64,000 nt of DNA from Rhexocercosporidium sp. MPI-PUGE-AT-0058. Its lineage: Eukaryota > Ascomycota > Leotiomycetes > Helotiales. Position numbers and translations under genes: made by a program. The stretch spans positions 682,001-746,000 of the forward strand of contig JAGTJL010000020.1 in assembly GCA_020746875.1 (NCBI GenBank), given 5' to 3'. Of the stretch, positions 48,025 through 58,799 are shown piece by piece. Under the pieces are notes generated by a model. It was not told the origin of the DNA, ran no database searches, and saw nothing but the letters and a program-made list of their open reading frames with translations. Positions within the stretch are counted from its first letter, which is position 1, and the number at the start of each line of letters is the position of its first letter.

Positions 48025-48386
48025 GGTAATGGGAAGTGAAGCAAGTGGATGGATTCCAAACTGTGGAAAGTTGGATATCTTGCTTGCCTAAATTCACTTG
48101 CATATACAGCTAGTCCAATCGCAGGCTTCGCAATTGTGCCACCAGGCTGCCTGTTGATGACAATTTTGCATCGTCGTGCCTATAGCAACATAGATGACCT
48201 AAAAACAACCTTGGAAATCCGCTTACCTCAGGAGGTGCAAGACAAGGAACCAAATTCAGGTATTGGAGCCACATTGGTATGATCACGTGATAGCGCGATA
48301 AAGTTCCATTTCGTGCCTTGAGAATCATTCACGTCAACATCCACCTAGCCACCAACCTGTTGAACTGGCTCGATGACTTCCTCGGC
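48025..48386. promoter_or_regulatory. Divergent promoter, HET gene and EXO5
   Basis: 362 bp between two outward-facing starts. GATCACGTGATAGCG around 48280-48296 holds a CACGTG palindrome, a common bHLH-type site. Confidence 0.45.
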
Positions 48387-49981
48387 ATGGCTAGTCCAGC
48401 TACCACAATAACGGGCCCGCCTAATGATATCGATAGCGACACAGATTATGGCTCCGATTTTTCACCAGAGCAAGAGCAGATAGTCGAGCGCCTAATCGCA
48501 GGCAAGCACATCGAGGAGGATAATCCGATTATCAACGAAATCGAGCATCATGATCCGCGGCAGACTCTCCGTCTACCTCGCATCTTTGGCAGAGAAGAAG
48601 GGTCTCCTCTGTTCCAGGCGGCCAGGGCTGCAGAGAGAGTTGCTGAGCAAATCACCGAATCTGTTAAGGGTGGCGAGCACCCGGACTGTAAGTCAATTGG
48701 TATTGCATTGTGATAGTTCTGACTGATGAGTAGCGTCTAGTGAGCGATCGAATATATAATGCGCCCGAGAAAGAAGCCAGCGTCGAACCACCAAAAGAGG
48801 ATTCAGAAAACCCAGACTTGAGATCACCGATCGAGCGGTTTCGTACACCCCCGAAGAAGGCATTGTCAGTTACGGATCTGGTGTCGCCAGCCTGGTGTGA
48901 ATTGCAATACTGGTATACTTTGACGAAGCATGGAAGGAAGAGGCGCACACCTGCGATGAAAGAGGGGACTCGAGTACATAAGGTGCTTGAGGAACAAGTC
49001 TATACTACTGTCCGTGTGGAGGTGCAATCAAGAGAAGATGCTTGGGGTCTTCGAATATGGAACGTAATACAAGGGCTACGGACATTGCGAGTTACTGGCC
49101 AGACCCGAGAATTGGAGATATGGGGAACGGTCGATGGCCTTGTTGTTAATGGAGTCATCGATGAATTATCATATATATGCCCAGATACCGACCTAGAACA
49201 TTCGCTGCCGGAACCTCAAGATAACCTCCCATCAGATCAGACTACGATTGCAGATTTCTTCAAAGCTGCAGGGGCCAAGTCTCTGGAAGAAGCAACGAAG
49301 AGCAAACGTCGGACTGTGACTAAGAAAGTCTATCTCTGCGATGTCAAAACTCGGGCAGTTCGAAGTGTACCTTCAGCTTCTGCATTCAAGCCAACCAAGA
49401 TACAGTTGATGTTATATCATCGACTCCTTTCTTCTCTAGCTACCAATGCAGTAGACTTCTCGATTCTGGCCTCACGATACAATCTCGATATTACCAAAGT
49501 GTTGTCTGACGAGTTTATCGCGCAAGTTGGGAGTCTGAATGATGAGGTATTTTATGATGCACTGACAGATCCCGACAGCCAAGCTCCCAGCCCCAATTGG
49601 AGTCAAGACTCTATGTCTACACTTCTAGCTCACAACACGCTCAATCTCCTTTGGTCCCTCATGATTACTGAGTTCCAACTCACTCTCCCGAATGGCGTTG
49701 ATTCCCTTGGTCGAGTTCTCAAAGCAGAGTACAGATCAAGAGACGACGGGGAGATCGTAGGTGTAAAGACATTGGCCATGGACGATTTGGAGCTGACCTC
49801 ATTCATCTCGCATGAGATGGAATGGTGGAAGGGCGAGAGACAAGCCGAGGGTGTGGTGGTTGAAGAGGCTTTCAAGTGCAGGAGTTGTGACTTCGCAGAT
49901 GGGTGCGAATGGAGGCTACAAAAGGTCGAGGATGCGAAAGAGAAGGCAAGGATGTCTAGGAGACGGACCTCTGCTGTATAG
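48387..49981 (+). CDS. EXO5: Exonuclease V, Exo5/Dem1-type, iron-sulfur nuclease
   Basis: Exons 48387-48687 and 48741-49981, 513 residues; the 53-bp intron is phase 1. The nuclease core begins ALSVTDLVSPAWCELQYWY, whose Cys is the first iron-sulfur ligand. FKCRSCDFADGCEWR near the C-terminus supplies three more, the hallmark of the family. KVYLCDVKTRA contains the Asp and Lys of the PD-(D/E)XK site. The N-terminal ~100 residues are acidic and variable. Exo5 degrades single-stranded DNA and serves mitochondrial genome maintenance in yeast and repair of crosslinks in other organisms. The N-terminus is not clearly a mitochondrial presequence. Start ATG 48387 is the first in frame. Confidence 0.92.
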
Positions 49982-50199
49982 CTATCTGGACGTGCATGGG
50001 ATGGTGCATCTGTCATGGCAGCGTGGCGTTGGTAATCGTGTGGCATTCTCATCGGATTGGGATCATGTGGTTGACAGGTATTTACAACCATGAAAACAGG
50101 TGCAAATTCTTAACCCATTTTTCATCTAAAGTTCGCCATCTTCTCTCACCGTCATTCCAACCTTCCAATCAAGCTCTTCGCTGTCTCTGGATTTCCCAC

Positions 50200-51307
50200 T
50201 CATGCGTTCGCAGTCTTGTCATTGTAATAATGAATCTACAAGCAGTCAGCAGTAACCCTCGGCACTTGACCACAGCAACAAAGAACTCACAGTCTGGTCC
50301 GAACAGCCCGCCGGGGTCATGTACCCATAACTCCCTAAATTAACCCAAAGAGTCTGGCTCTCACAAACCAACCACGCACTCGCATTCGGCCTGGTCGTCC
50401 CCGCCACAGTCCACTGCAAAGCATCACCACTCCACGCAAACGTCCCATACGCATTCTTCTCCTTCTTGAACTCGACGGCTAACTTTGTCGCTCCGCTAAC
50501 AGTACTCGCTATCACGTTCGCGTAGAGGAATGTGCCAGGGGAGAGAAGTTCGACAAGTTGCCCGTCGACGATGGCGAACTGGCCAGCTGTGAGGTAGGAG
50601 TCGAGGATGGCGGTACCGGGGAGGTAGATGGGCTTTGTTTGGAGGTATTTGTGAAAGTTGGGGGCAGCGACGGCCCGTATCCAGTAGTAGCCTGTTTGGA
50701 GAGTTGTGCCTGGGCCGGTGCCGGTTCCTGTTGGGAGGGGGCCGCTGGAGGTGGGTGTGTTTGTGGCAGTAGACAGTGTGGTGGGTGTACTGGTCTTGGA
50801 AGTGCTAGTCTTAGATGTGCTTGCTACTGTGGTTGGGACAGCAGAAGAGGACGAAGCAGCAACACCTGGGATGCATTGCGAGTAGTCTGGAGGTCAGAAG
50901 AAAACCTTTTAGAGGGAGAGGGTAAGCTCACATTCGCTGAAAGCTGTTAGTGACATTCGGTGGGAGGGGAATATATGCTGCTTACTTGTTCAAAGTACAG
51001 ACGTATCCACTGACACATGTTGTTGCGCCTTTCCAGTTCAACCCACCACCTGCTATATTAGCAGAATTCTAGGAAAAGTCTCGTACTGTCCACAGATTCA
51101 ATACCCACGAGGGTGTGGACACTAATGAGATTCGGAACCTCATTACCATCGCCTACTTGGCAGATTTTCTGGACTTTAATGGCTTTGGAAGAAAACAACG
51201 AAAGCAACCAAGTAAACTGGAACGCCACACTCACATTGACCCCAAGCACCAGACTGCGCACCCACAAGCGTCACCACTGACAAGCCAAAAAATAAGAACC
51301 TCATCAT
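50200..51307 (-). CDS. Secreted protein with N-terminal CBM1 cellulose-binding module
   Basis: Minus-strand exons 51235-51307, 50986-51049, 50932-50936, 50291-50886 and 50200-50235; 257 residues. The start is MMRF followed by a hydrophobic signal peptide ending near GAQS. A CBM1 follows: GAWGQCGGLNWKGATTC, VSGYVCTLN, NEYYSQC. The NEYYSQC join needs a 5-nt exon (50932-50936) between 49-bp and 45-bp introns; all ends are GT-AG. A Ser/Thr linker leads to an unnamed C-terminal domain (GYYWIRAVAAPNFHKYL through WVNLGSYGYMTPAGC) and ends IHYYNDKTANA. It is expected to be extracellular and to bind crystalline cellulose or chitin. No catalytic residues are evident. Confidence 0.85.
50932..50936 (-). 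other. 5-nt microexon in the CBM1 gene
   Basis: The five bases CGAAT on the minus strand are flanked by a TTTCAG acceptor and a GTGAGC donor. They supply the last base of Asn, a Glu codon and the first base of Tyr in the conserved N-E-Y-Y-S-Q-C end of the module. Confidence 0.7.
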
Positions 51308-52402
51308 TGTGAAGGCTTCAAAAATCCACCCAACCAAAATATATACAATCGAAGTGAAGATCCCGTTGAACGATGCTCAAAACAAGCTTTCCTAAATTTC
51401 AGGACATTGCTTCTTTTAAAGCACCCTTCAAGTCATGATGCAAGCGCAGCGTCACGCAGAAGCAAAATCGCGGACCGACGAAACCGAAGCAATATATCTG
51501 CATTCTGCCAGATTAAAGATGCATTCGCGTATGCGCAGGTAGAGATACGCGTGTGATCAGAAGTTATATGCATCGCTTAGCGAGACGGCTAATTCAAGAT
51601 GAAGGATTTGTTTGGTGGAGATCGTTATTACGATGACTTTTAGGGTACAAGCATCATAGGTGGTGGTAGGAAATAGATTGCCACGCGGAGAACTGGGGAG
51701 AGTTTTCGGTAGAGAGGTTCCGAGATTCAGGGCAAGGGAATGAGTGATCACGTGTGAGGGGCAGTGGGCTCAGGGGTTTGTTGACTTTCTTGGAGGCGAC
51801 AGCTTCAGCTCCGGAGTTAGCTTCTCATCATCTCTCGCTTATTTGATACGAACTCAAAATCTAGATATCTAATTACTTGCTGATAGTTTTGAAAATATGG
51901 TCACGTTCGCAAATAGACTTTTACTGACCTACCAGAATGACTAAAAGTCTTATGGCAATGACAAACACGCTACTTTAGCATCCCACTTTACTCCCACAAC
52001 TACCTAGGGACTTAGCCGCGTTCCAAGTTTAAGGTAAGGTACTGAATCGGGCAGGTCCAGGCGCGAGGAATGGCTAGGGTGGTGCTATTAACGCTATCAC
52101 CGTATCGTTGTCATAATAAAGTTTGGACCGAGCCTCACGACCATACTGATTTAGTGGGTACAAGCTCTCTGGGTACTCGAACACCAGCAAATCAAACAAT
52201 AATGGCAGACTTTGGACGGTTACGGGTACGGACGGGTATTTCAACAACCGTCGGCTTCAACGTACTGCACTTATCGAAACCTAGATCTCAACCGCGTGTC
52301 CAATCACTCGAACAGTATAAGTAGTTTGGGCGCTCCAATATTCTCTGTTATTTACATTTTCTCCACACACGCAACTTCACCATCCCAAAATCTAAAACAA
52401 AA
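51308..52402. other. Divergent promoter between CBM1 gene and SDR gene
   Basis: About 1.1 kb with no gene seen. Short open frames lack any family motif. Confidence 0.4.
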
Positions 52403-53530
52403 ATGTCAAAGACTTACCTCATAGTCGGTGCAACCCGAGGCATCGGTCTCGAATTCACAACCCAACTTCTCTCTCAGGGCCACATCGTAATAGCAACAGC
52501 GCGCTCACCAACACGCTCCCTCGCCTCGACCTCAACTCCAAACCCGAACGTCAACCTCCCCACTCCCCCACCCAGCAGCGCCAGCAAACTCTGGGCGTTG
52601 ACCGGAACGCCCAACGGACACAATCTTACGATTCTTGAGTGTGATGTTAGTGACGAGGGTAGTATTAAGACTTTTACTGAGGAGGTGAGGAAATTGGGGA
52701 GGAAGGGGGGTGTGCTTGAGAGGGGTGTTATCGATGTTGCTGTTTTGAATGCGGGCATTTTGGAGTATCCGGGGAGAGTGAGCGAGATGTGAGTTATTTC
52801 TCCTTACTACTTTTTGTTTCGGACTTTCAACATGAATCGAGCAGTAGAAGTTCATGATGGGGTAGATTACTTAGATTGCTTTGTGAAAGCATAGGGAATT
52901 CTGATTTCGGCAATGTGAAGATGAACTACTTGCTCATGTACCTATAGATCATTCGATTCCTTCGCTCACCACCTACGGACCAACACCATCGGGCCTCTAG
53001 TCACAGCATCTCATCTCTTGTCCCTCTCTTCTACCTCAACACCATCATTACACTCTAGCACTGCACCAATTTCACCCACTCACCCCTCAACACCAATCCA
53101 CATCAACACCCTAGTATTTACATCCTCCGACTCGGGATCAACCACAAACTTCCGCTCCTTTGAAGACGGGTTCGGCGCCTACTCCACCTCAAAAGCTGCT
53201 CTGAATCAAGGACTCCGGCACTTATCCGCCGAACTGCACCGGAAGTCACAATCTAACTCCGAGTCCCAGGGTCATGGAAAAACAGTCGTTCTAGCGCTCC
53301 ATCCCGGTGAGGTCAGTACTGATATGGCGAGTGGACCGCCTTTGCCTTGGGAGGTGGAGGGGATAATTACTCCAGAGGAGAGTATTAGATGTATGTTGAA
53401 GGTTATTGGAGAGAAGGGGTTTGGTGGTGTGGATGAGGGAGGTAGGGCTACGGCGAAGAGTGAGGGAACGAAGCAGGAAGAGGGTGCGGCTACGTTTTGG
53501 ACTTGGGAGGGGAGAAGATATCCCTGGTAG
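52403..53530 (+). CDS. Short-chain dehydrogenase/reductase
   Basis: Exons 52403-52788 and 52948-53530, 322 residues; the 159-bp intron is GT-AG. The N-terminal YLIVGATRGIGLEF is the nucleotide-binding glycine motif, followed by TILECDVSDEGS (Asp near the adenine). VLNAGILEY is the NAG motif. GAYSTSKAALNQGLR holds the catalytic Tyr and Lys. A Ser about 13 residues before that Tyr (SSDSGS) fits the triad. A Ser/Thr/Pro-rich insert of about 25 residues lies between the NAD-binding and catalytic parts. The substrate is unknown; it probably uses NAD(P)(H) in the cytosol. The 5' leader before the ATG is A-rich, as expected. Confidence 0.9.
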
Positions 53531-53630
53531 ATTGGGATTGATAGGGTGAATGATGTAAATTGGTAATGAACTTTTGTCTATATGTGGATACTATACAACT
53601 TCCGGTTGAATATCGTACACGCTCGTTGCT

Positions 53631-55620
53631 TTACTTCGCTGCTTTCTTCTTCAGTAGACAATGTTCGCCCCACCTCCTCCTGTATTTCTCGGGGATGACG
53701 GGCCAGTCTGGGACCCAGATTATGCGACCAAGGATGCGAGTACTCGAAGCGTCGAGGAATGGCACACATGAAACTTGTTCCCAGTTTTCTGCGTCTTTGA
53801 TATAGTGTGGTTCTAGGATCGAAGCATCCGAGCCGGGGTAATATGTATCGACCATGAAGTCACACGCTCTGATGTCGGTCTGTGGAGAGTTAGTTAGCGG
53901 GATGTAATGATGGATCCTGTGATACTGCTTACATATTTCCCCATGTCTTCGATATTCTGGTCATTCATTCCAGCTGGGGTGAGCCAAGCCCCTGACCAAT
54001 ATCCAAAGCCAGTCTTGGCTTCGGAAAACTCACCTGGGAGAAGTCCACTGAACTCGCTCTTCACAAATTTCGCTCTCATGTTCTTTGGAAGATGATAGGA
54101 GCTTGGGAAGCGATACCACTCTTTCCCGAAGCAGATTGAATCTCCATATGCTCCAACTGTCTGAAGAGGTTCGTATATTTTTAGTGGTGCCGAGTAGGCG
54201 GAGTAGATTCCATATATTCTCGCTACCCCAAGATCGATAGATCCAATCATGACGAAACTGACGATGAGAAGCTTCAGCTGTGCAGGGATCTTTCCCACAA
54301 GTGTCTTCGGGTCTGATTGTCCAAAAGCTGCGAGGATGATGTGGAGTGACATGGCGCCATTTAGTGCAAGACACGGGTAGGCGGGGTACATGAATCTCTC
54401 CTCTTTGTGTGGCTGGAAGCTAAAGATAGCCAACCACATGTAGAAGGGGGTCATAAAGATGATGCTTCGCAGTCCTGTGACAGAGTTCGCCTGCGCTGAC
54501 CGAGAGAGTAGTTTCTGGAGTGTGAAGAGAGGCAGAGCCGCGCATGCTAGGATAAACCAAATGTTGAAATTGAGCAACAAGTTCCTGATGTAGAAGTGCC
54601 ATGGTTCGGTACCATAGATCTCTGGGCCTTTTCCAGGTTGACTGAATATGTTGTACCAGACGATATTGAATGGCACAAGAACCAAGCTCTTGTAGAAAAA
54701 TCCGGACACAACAAATTCAAAGACCTAGTGATGTCAGAACAGCACCTTGGGTGTAGGTAACGAGCCTACCAAAACGATGAGTCCTGAGACAATTCCTCTG
54801 ATAAATCTCAAGATAGTCTCAATGAATGCATCCTTGCTGCTCAAGCAAGCAAACACAACCTCCTCGAACAAGAATGGAGCAGATAATGCCATAGCAAATG
54901 GCCATCCGAGTATTCCACCGAGTGCAAAGCAAAATATTCCCTGCGCAGTCTTCAATCCCCCTCTCCAATTCATGAATTGTGCCATTCCCAACATTGTAGT
55001 GTACATCGCGAAACTCGACGGGAGGAAGGAGGCAGATGCATGGAACATCCCAGGACTGAAGACCATAGCCATCAAAAAGAACAGTGCGATTCGTGGGTTC
55101 AGGGTATTGTTCACAACTCGGAATAGCATCGTCTGACTAAGGGCGCATACAAAAGCTAGAATATATCGGATGAAATAGAATTCCCCAACCTGCAAGTATT
55201 AGCCGACGAAGATAAACTATAAATGGTCGCATACTTTTGTAGAAAATGGCAAAAGCCTTCTGAAGTTCCCTGCTAAGCCGTGGAGGATAATGTACAACCA
55301 ACTCCTAATCGCATAGTCCGGTGAGTACTCCCATGTCTGCAGTCCATAGCCATGGCTCAGATAATGTGTAGGTTCCCAGTAATTGAACGTCTCGTCGCAA
55401 TCCTGTATCGGCGCATATAATGCTGCGAGTAGGTTCGCAATGAAGAAGACGTAGAAAGCGCCAATGGGTTTGACGGCGAAAGGAGTGGCAGGTCTTGGTG
55501 GGCTGTTAGCAAGGGAGCTTTGATGCTTGATAATGAGAGCTGCGCTGAATTCTAAACATACTTCTTCTTTTGTACCTTCTCCGGCTTCCCCGGCCTCATG
55601 TTGGCAGCCTTTGGAGGCAT
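53631..55620 (-). CDS. ALG9: Alpha-1,2-mannosyltransferase ALG9
   Basis: Minus-strand exons 55562-55620, 55235-55502, 54770-55189, 53933-54724 and 53631-53879; 595 residues. Introns are 59, 45, 45 and 53 bp, all GT-AG with agreeing phases. IQDCDETFNYWEP near residue 50 is the acidic lumenal motif of GT22 mannosyltransferases. YGTEPWHFYIRNLLLNFN and QPHKEERFMYPAYP (the HKEERF motif) follow. Many membrane helices are visible. ALG9 adds two mannoses to the lipid-linked oligosaccharide in the ER lumen for N-glycosylation. The C-terminal soluble part runs from CDFMVDTYYP to a Lys-rich end (KKKAAK), a possible ER-retrieval signal. The gene is intact and single-copy housekeeping in nature. Confidence 0.95.
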
Positions 55621-55847
55621 GTTGACAATATTGTTCTCAACTCAACTATTTTGGCGAAAGTTCGCGATGTCTGCGTGTTGGGACGGACACGAGCTCGAAG
55701 TGTTCGGGATGACGCCCGCCAAGGACCCCTGCCGCGCTAAGAATTTAAGCTCTCCCGGAACTTTTTATTTTGAGAATCTCAGCGAGAGGAAAGTTCTCTA
55801 CATCAACATTAATTTTTCTGCACAGCAACACCACCAGCTCTCGAATC
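55621..55847. promoter_or_regulatory. Compact bidirectional promoter of ALG9 and NAF1
   Basis: Only 227 bp separate the two outward-facing start codons, so the genes must share control elements. No TATA box is obvious. Confidence 0.6.
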
Positions 55848-57965
55848 ATGGATATGGAGAACTCGGTCGTGTATGATAGTGCGAAAGCAAGTGCTACAGA
55901 CAACATTATTCCAGAAAACCAAGATAAACAAGACCCAGAATCGAAACTCAACCAGAACCCTACAGTGATTGAGAACAGCGATGCCACTACTCAAGATACA
56001 CGAATGGGCAATGCGGCTGAGCCAGATGTCGCAGAGACAAGCCCTCCACTTACTCATGCCTTGGAGGCTCTTCTAGGTGGTCTCGATTCGCTGGTTCCCG
56101 CTGCGGAAGACGTTCCTGCTGCTTCTCAGAATCTGGACTTGTCTGCTACCAATCCAAACCCAGGCCAGAGCGCTCCGTTGGATGGACCTGCCGCCGAAAA
56201 TGCTAAACCTACCGGCCAAAGCGTCGAAGCATCTTCTGCGAATTCGAATGGACCTCTGCTTGCACCACAGGATGCCACTCGGCCCGTTGAGCAAATTGCT
56301 GCCTCACAGAATGTTTCCACGGTTGAAGATATCACGGTCGACGATGACCCAGTACCTACGTCCACAATCGAAGCCACTTCAGCTGCGGTGTATCCTGCGA
56401 TCCCCGGTCTCTTCTTAGGAGGTGCGGCAAATCAACCTGCGCCAGCCCCCAGCCAAAGCAAAATAACCCTTGAAGCTCCTACATCTCAAACCGAAAACCT
56501 TGGAGAAGATGTTCCAATGGGGAATGATGCACCAGCAGGAGGAGAAGATACACCGATGGAGGAGAGCGCTGAGGTAGATGGCGAACATCCGGAATGGGAA
56601 GTCGACTCATCCCCAATCGAATCCTCGTCCGATGATTCCTCTAGTGACGACTCCTCCGATGACGAAAGCGAAGAGGGCGACAATTCATACAAGTTGTTGA
56701 GTCCCGAGGAGCAAGCCCGAATATTGATGGAAGGAGATGGAGGCTCTGAGGACGAAGGAGGTGGAAAGGCGAAAGGAGCCGGAAGTCAACTGCGAACCAA
56801 GAACGAAGTTCCAGACGTTGTTGTACCAAAACCAGATGTTGTGATTACCGCAGAAATGCCCATCACGGAAGTCGGAAATGTCGAACACATCGTTGAGAAT
56901 GTCTTGGTTATCAAAGCGAGAACATCTGGCGAAAACAGAGCGCTTGAGAGCGGATCTGTGTTGTGCTTGGAAGACAGAAGTGTAATAGGAGTTGTCGCAG
57001 AGATCCTCGGACCTGTACAAAAGCCTCTATACTCAGTCATGTTCACCAATGCTGCAGAGATCACGGAAGCAGGTTTGGCACTGGGCACTAAAGTGTTCTA
57101 TTCGGAGAAACACTCTACATTTGTTTTCACGCAAGCACTGAAAGCCTACAAGGGCTCAGATGCATCGAATCTTCACGATGAGGAGGTTGGAGACGAAGAA
57201 ATGGAATTCTCGGATGATGAGGCAGAAGCAGAGCACAAGCGGCGAGTCAAGCAAAAGAGAATAGAACGGAGAGGTGGTAAGATGCAAAACGGTGGCTCTG
57301 GCCGGGGTGGTCATCCATTGCAACAGCAACAAACACCATACGACTCTACTAAGCCAATCAGTTATGACGATGCCGAGGAGGATGGACCATATAGACCTTT
57401 GGCGCGGCCAGCTGGATTCGAGAATTCTGTCGGACATGGAGAAGCTCCCCAAGAAGGCGCTTATACTGGGAATTATGACAGACCGAATCGTGAGCAAGTC
57501 AGAGGTAGAGGCAGAGGTGGCGACCGAGGACGAGGGGATCGAGGTAAAGGTCGCGGAGATCGTGGAAGAGGTCGAGGCGGATATCAAGACCGAAGAGGTA
57601 GTGGTCATTCTCTTCCACCACGACCACAAGGCTATTCTCAACCGCCCAGTGCCTACCCACCCGGACAATACCAACCGCCACCCCAAGGTCGAGAGTTCAA
57701 TCAACCATCTGCTATCCCCCAAGCGGTATCAAATTTTTATGTACCACCAGCCACCTACTCTCCTCAACAACCTCAACTGGCTTGGCCTCAATTCCCACCT
57801 CAATTCCAGCAAGCATTTCAAAATGGTCAGAACCCTTGGCAACCGCCTCTCGGATCTCCAGCGCCAGCGCCACCTGCTCCTGGAGGTGCTTTCATAAACC
57901 CGGCGTTCTTTCCTAGTCAGTGGAACAATCAGAATGGTCAGAACGGCGGTGCGGGTGGTAAGTGA
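55848..57965 (+). CDS. NAF1: H/ACA snoRNP assembly factor NAF1
   Basis: A single exon, 705 residues, from ATG 55848. The N-terminal ~270 residues are disordered and acidic, with Ser/Asp tracts (SSDDSSSDDSSDDESEE). The conserved Gar1-like core starts about residue 320 with VEHIVENVLVIKA and continues through GSVLCLEDRSVIGVVAEILG and LGTKVFYSEKHS. After an acidic stretch come RGRGGDRGRGDRGKGRGDRG-type RGG repeats and a Pro/Gln/Asn-rich tail. NAF1 binds the pseudouridine synthase Cbf5 and the nascent H/ACA RNA, and is exchanged for Gar1 as the particle matures in the nucleus. Order and length fit fungal NAF1. Confidence 0.93.
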   Translation: MDMENSVVYDSAKASATDNIIPENQDKQDPESKLNQNPTVIENSDATTQDTRMGNAAEPDVAETSPPLTHALEALLGGLDSLVPAAEDVPAASQNLDLSATNPNPGQSAPLDGPAAENAKPTGQSVEASSANSNGPLLAPQDATRPVEQIAASQNVSTVEDITVDDDPVPTSTIEATSAAVYPAIPGLFLGGAANQPAPAPSQSKITLEAPTSQTENLGEDVPMGNDAPAGGEDTPMEESAEVDGEHPEWEVDSSPIESSSDDSSSDDSSDDESEEGDNSYKLLSPEEQARILMEGDGGSEDEGGGKAKGAGSQLRTKNEVPDVVVPKPDVVITAEMPITEVGNVEHIVENVLVIKARTSGENRALESGSVLCLEDRSVIGVVAEILGPVQKPLYSVMFTNAAEITEAGLALGTKVFYSEKHSTFVFTQALKAYKGSDASNLHDEEVGDEEMEFSDDEAEAEHKRRVKQKRIERRGGKMQNGGSGRGGHPLQQQQTPYDSTKPISYDDAEEDGPYRPLARPAGFENSVGHGEAPQEGAYTGNYDRPNREQVRGRGRGGDRGRGDRGKGRGDRGRGRGGYQDRRGSGHSLPPRPQGYSQPPSAYPPGQYQPPPQGREFNQPSAIPQAVSNFYVPPATYSPQQPQLAWPQFPPQFQQAFQNGQNPWQPPLGSPAPAPPAPGGAFINPAFFPSQWNNQNGQNGGAGGK

Positions 57966-58799
57966 TGATTGGAAGTCTGTAGGATATGACCGATTGGATC
58001 ACAAGATGGAGCAGTGTAAAAAACCATGATACCCTTCACAATGAATGATGACTTTTGCTCCTACTACCTTCGGTCACATTCGATTCAGTGATCAAAACAA
58101 TGCTCTCAAGCGAGCTCATCTATTCAAGGTATGAGAAACGAAGGGGATTCTGTTCAGTCTAGTGTTGTGATCACATGACTGTCCCATTGTCTTGGCTGCA
58201 AAACAGTCGTCATCTCTTCGACGACATCTGGTAACCCCTGATAAAGCTGACATTGGTGCCAGCATACAAAAAGCTAGGAAAGACCTCAAAGCCGCTCCAG
58301 AATTGCTCATTGTCACCTATCAACGCCCAGCCAAGGACAGAAGTCCCGCCGGCTTCAATACCCCATTCTTCTCATGTTCACGCCCAACCGGCTTTCACAA
58401 GTCTTGCATTACCAGCGCAAAACCCAATCCGCCAGTGGCATATTGATATGGCATGATTCTGATAGGAACGAGTGTTCTCCCAGTCATGACCTATTCCTGA
58501 TGCGGTCTCCTTACGCCGTGATGGTTGGGTTGGTCGAAAGCGAATATCATTAGCCCGATATGGACAAAAAGTCCCTGGAGGCCGGGATGATAAGAGCAAT
58601 TATGCCCACGTCCTACCCCCATCAATGGCGGGGCAAAGTACCCCGCTGCATTGCTTGGTCTTATCGATTGGAGCTTGTTGCATTTCATATATATGTGCTA
58701 GGTGCTCTACGACGGTTATTTAAGAAAATTATTCATATCACTTCTTTTCGACTGCTTTAGTCTTTGATATTTTGATTCTGAAGACCCAAAGACATCAAC
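57966..58799. other. Intergenic, nothing recognised
   Basis: 3' flank of NAF1 and promoter of the DUF3445 gene. No RNA gene or repeat was noticed. Confidence 0.4.
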
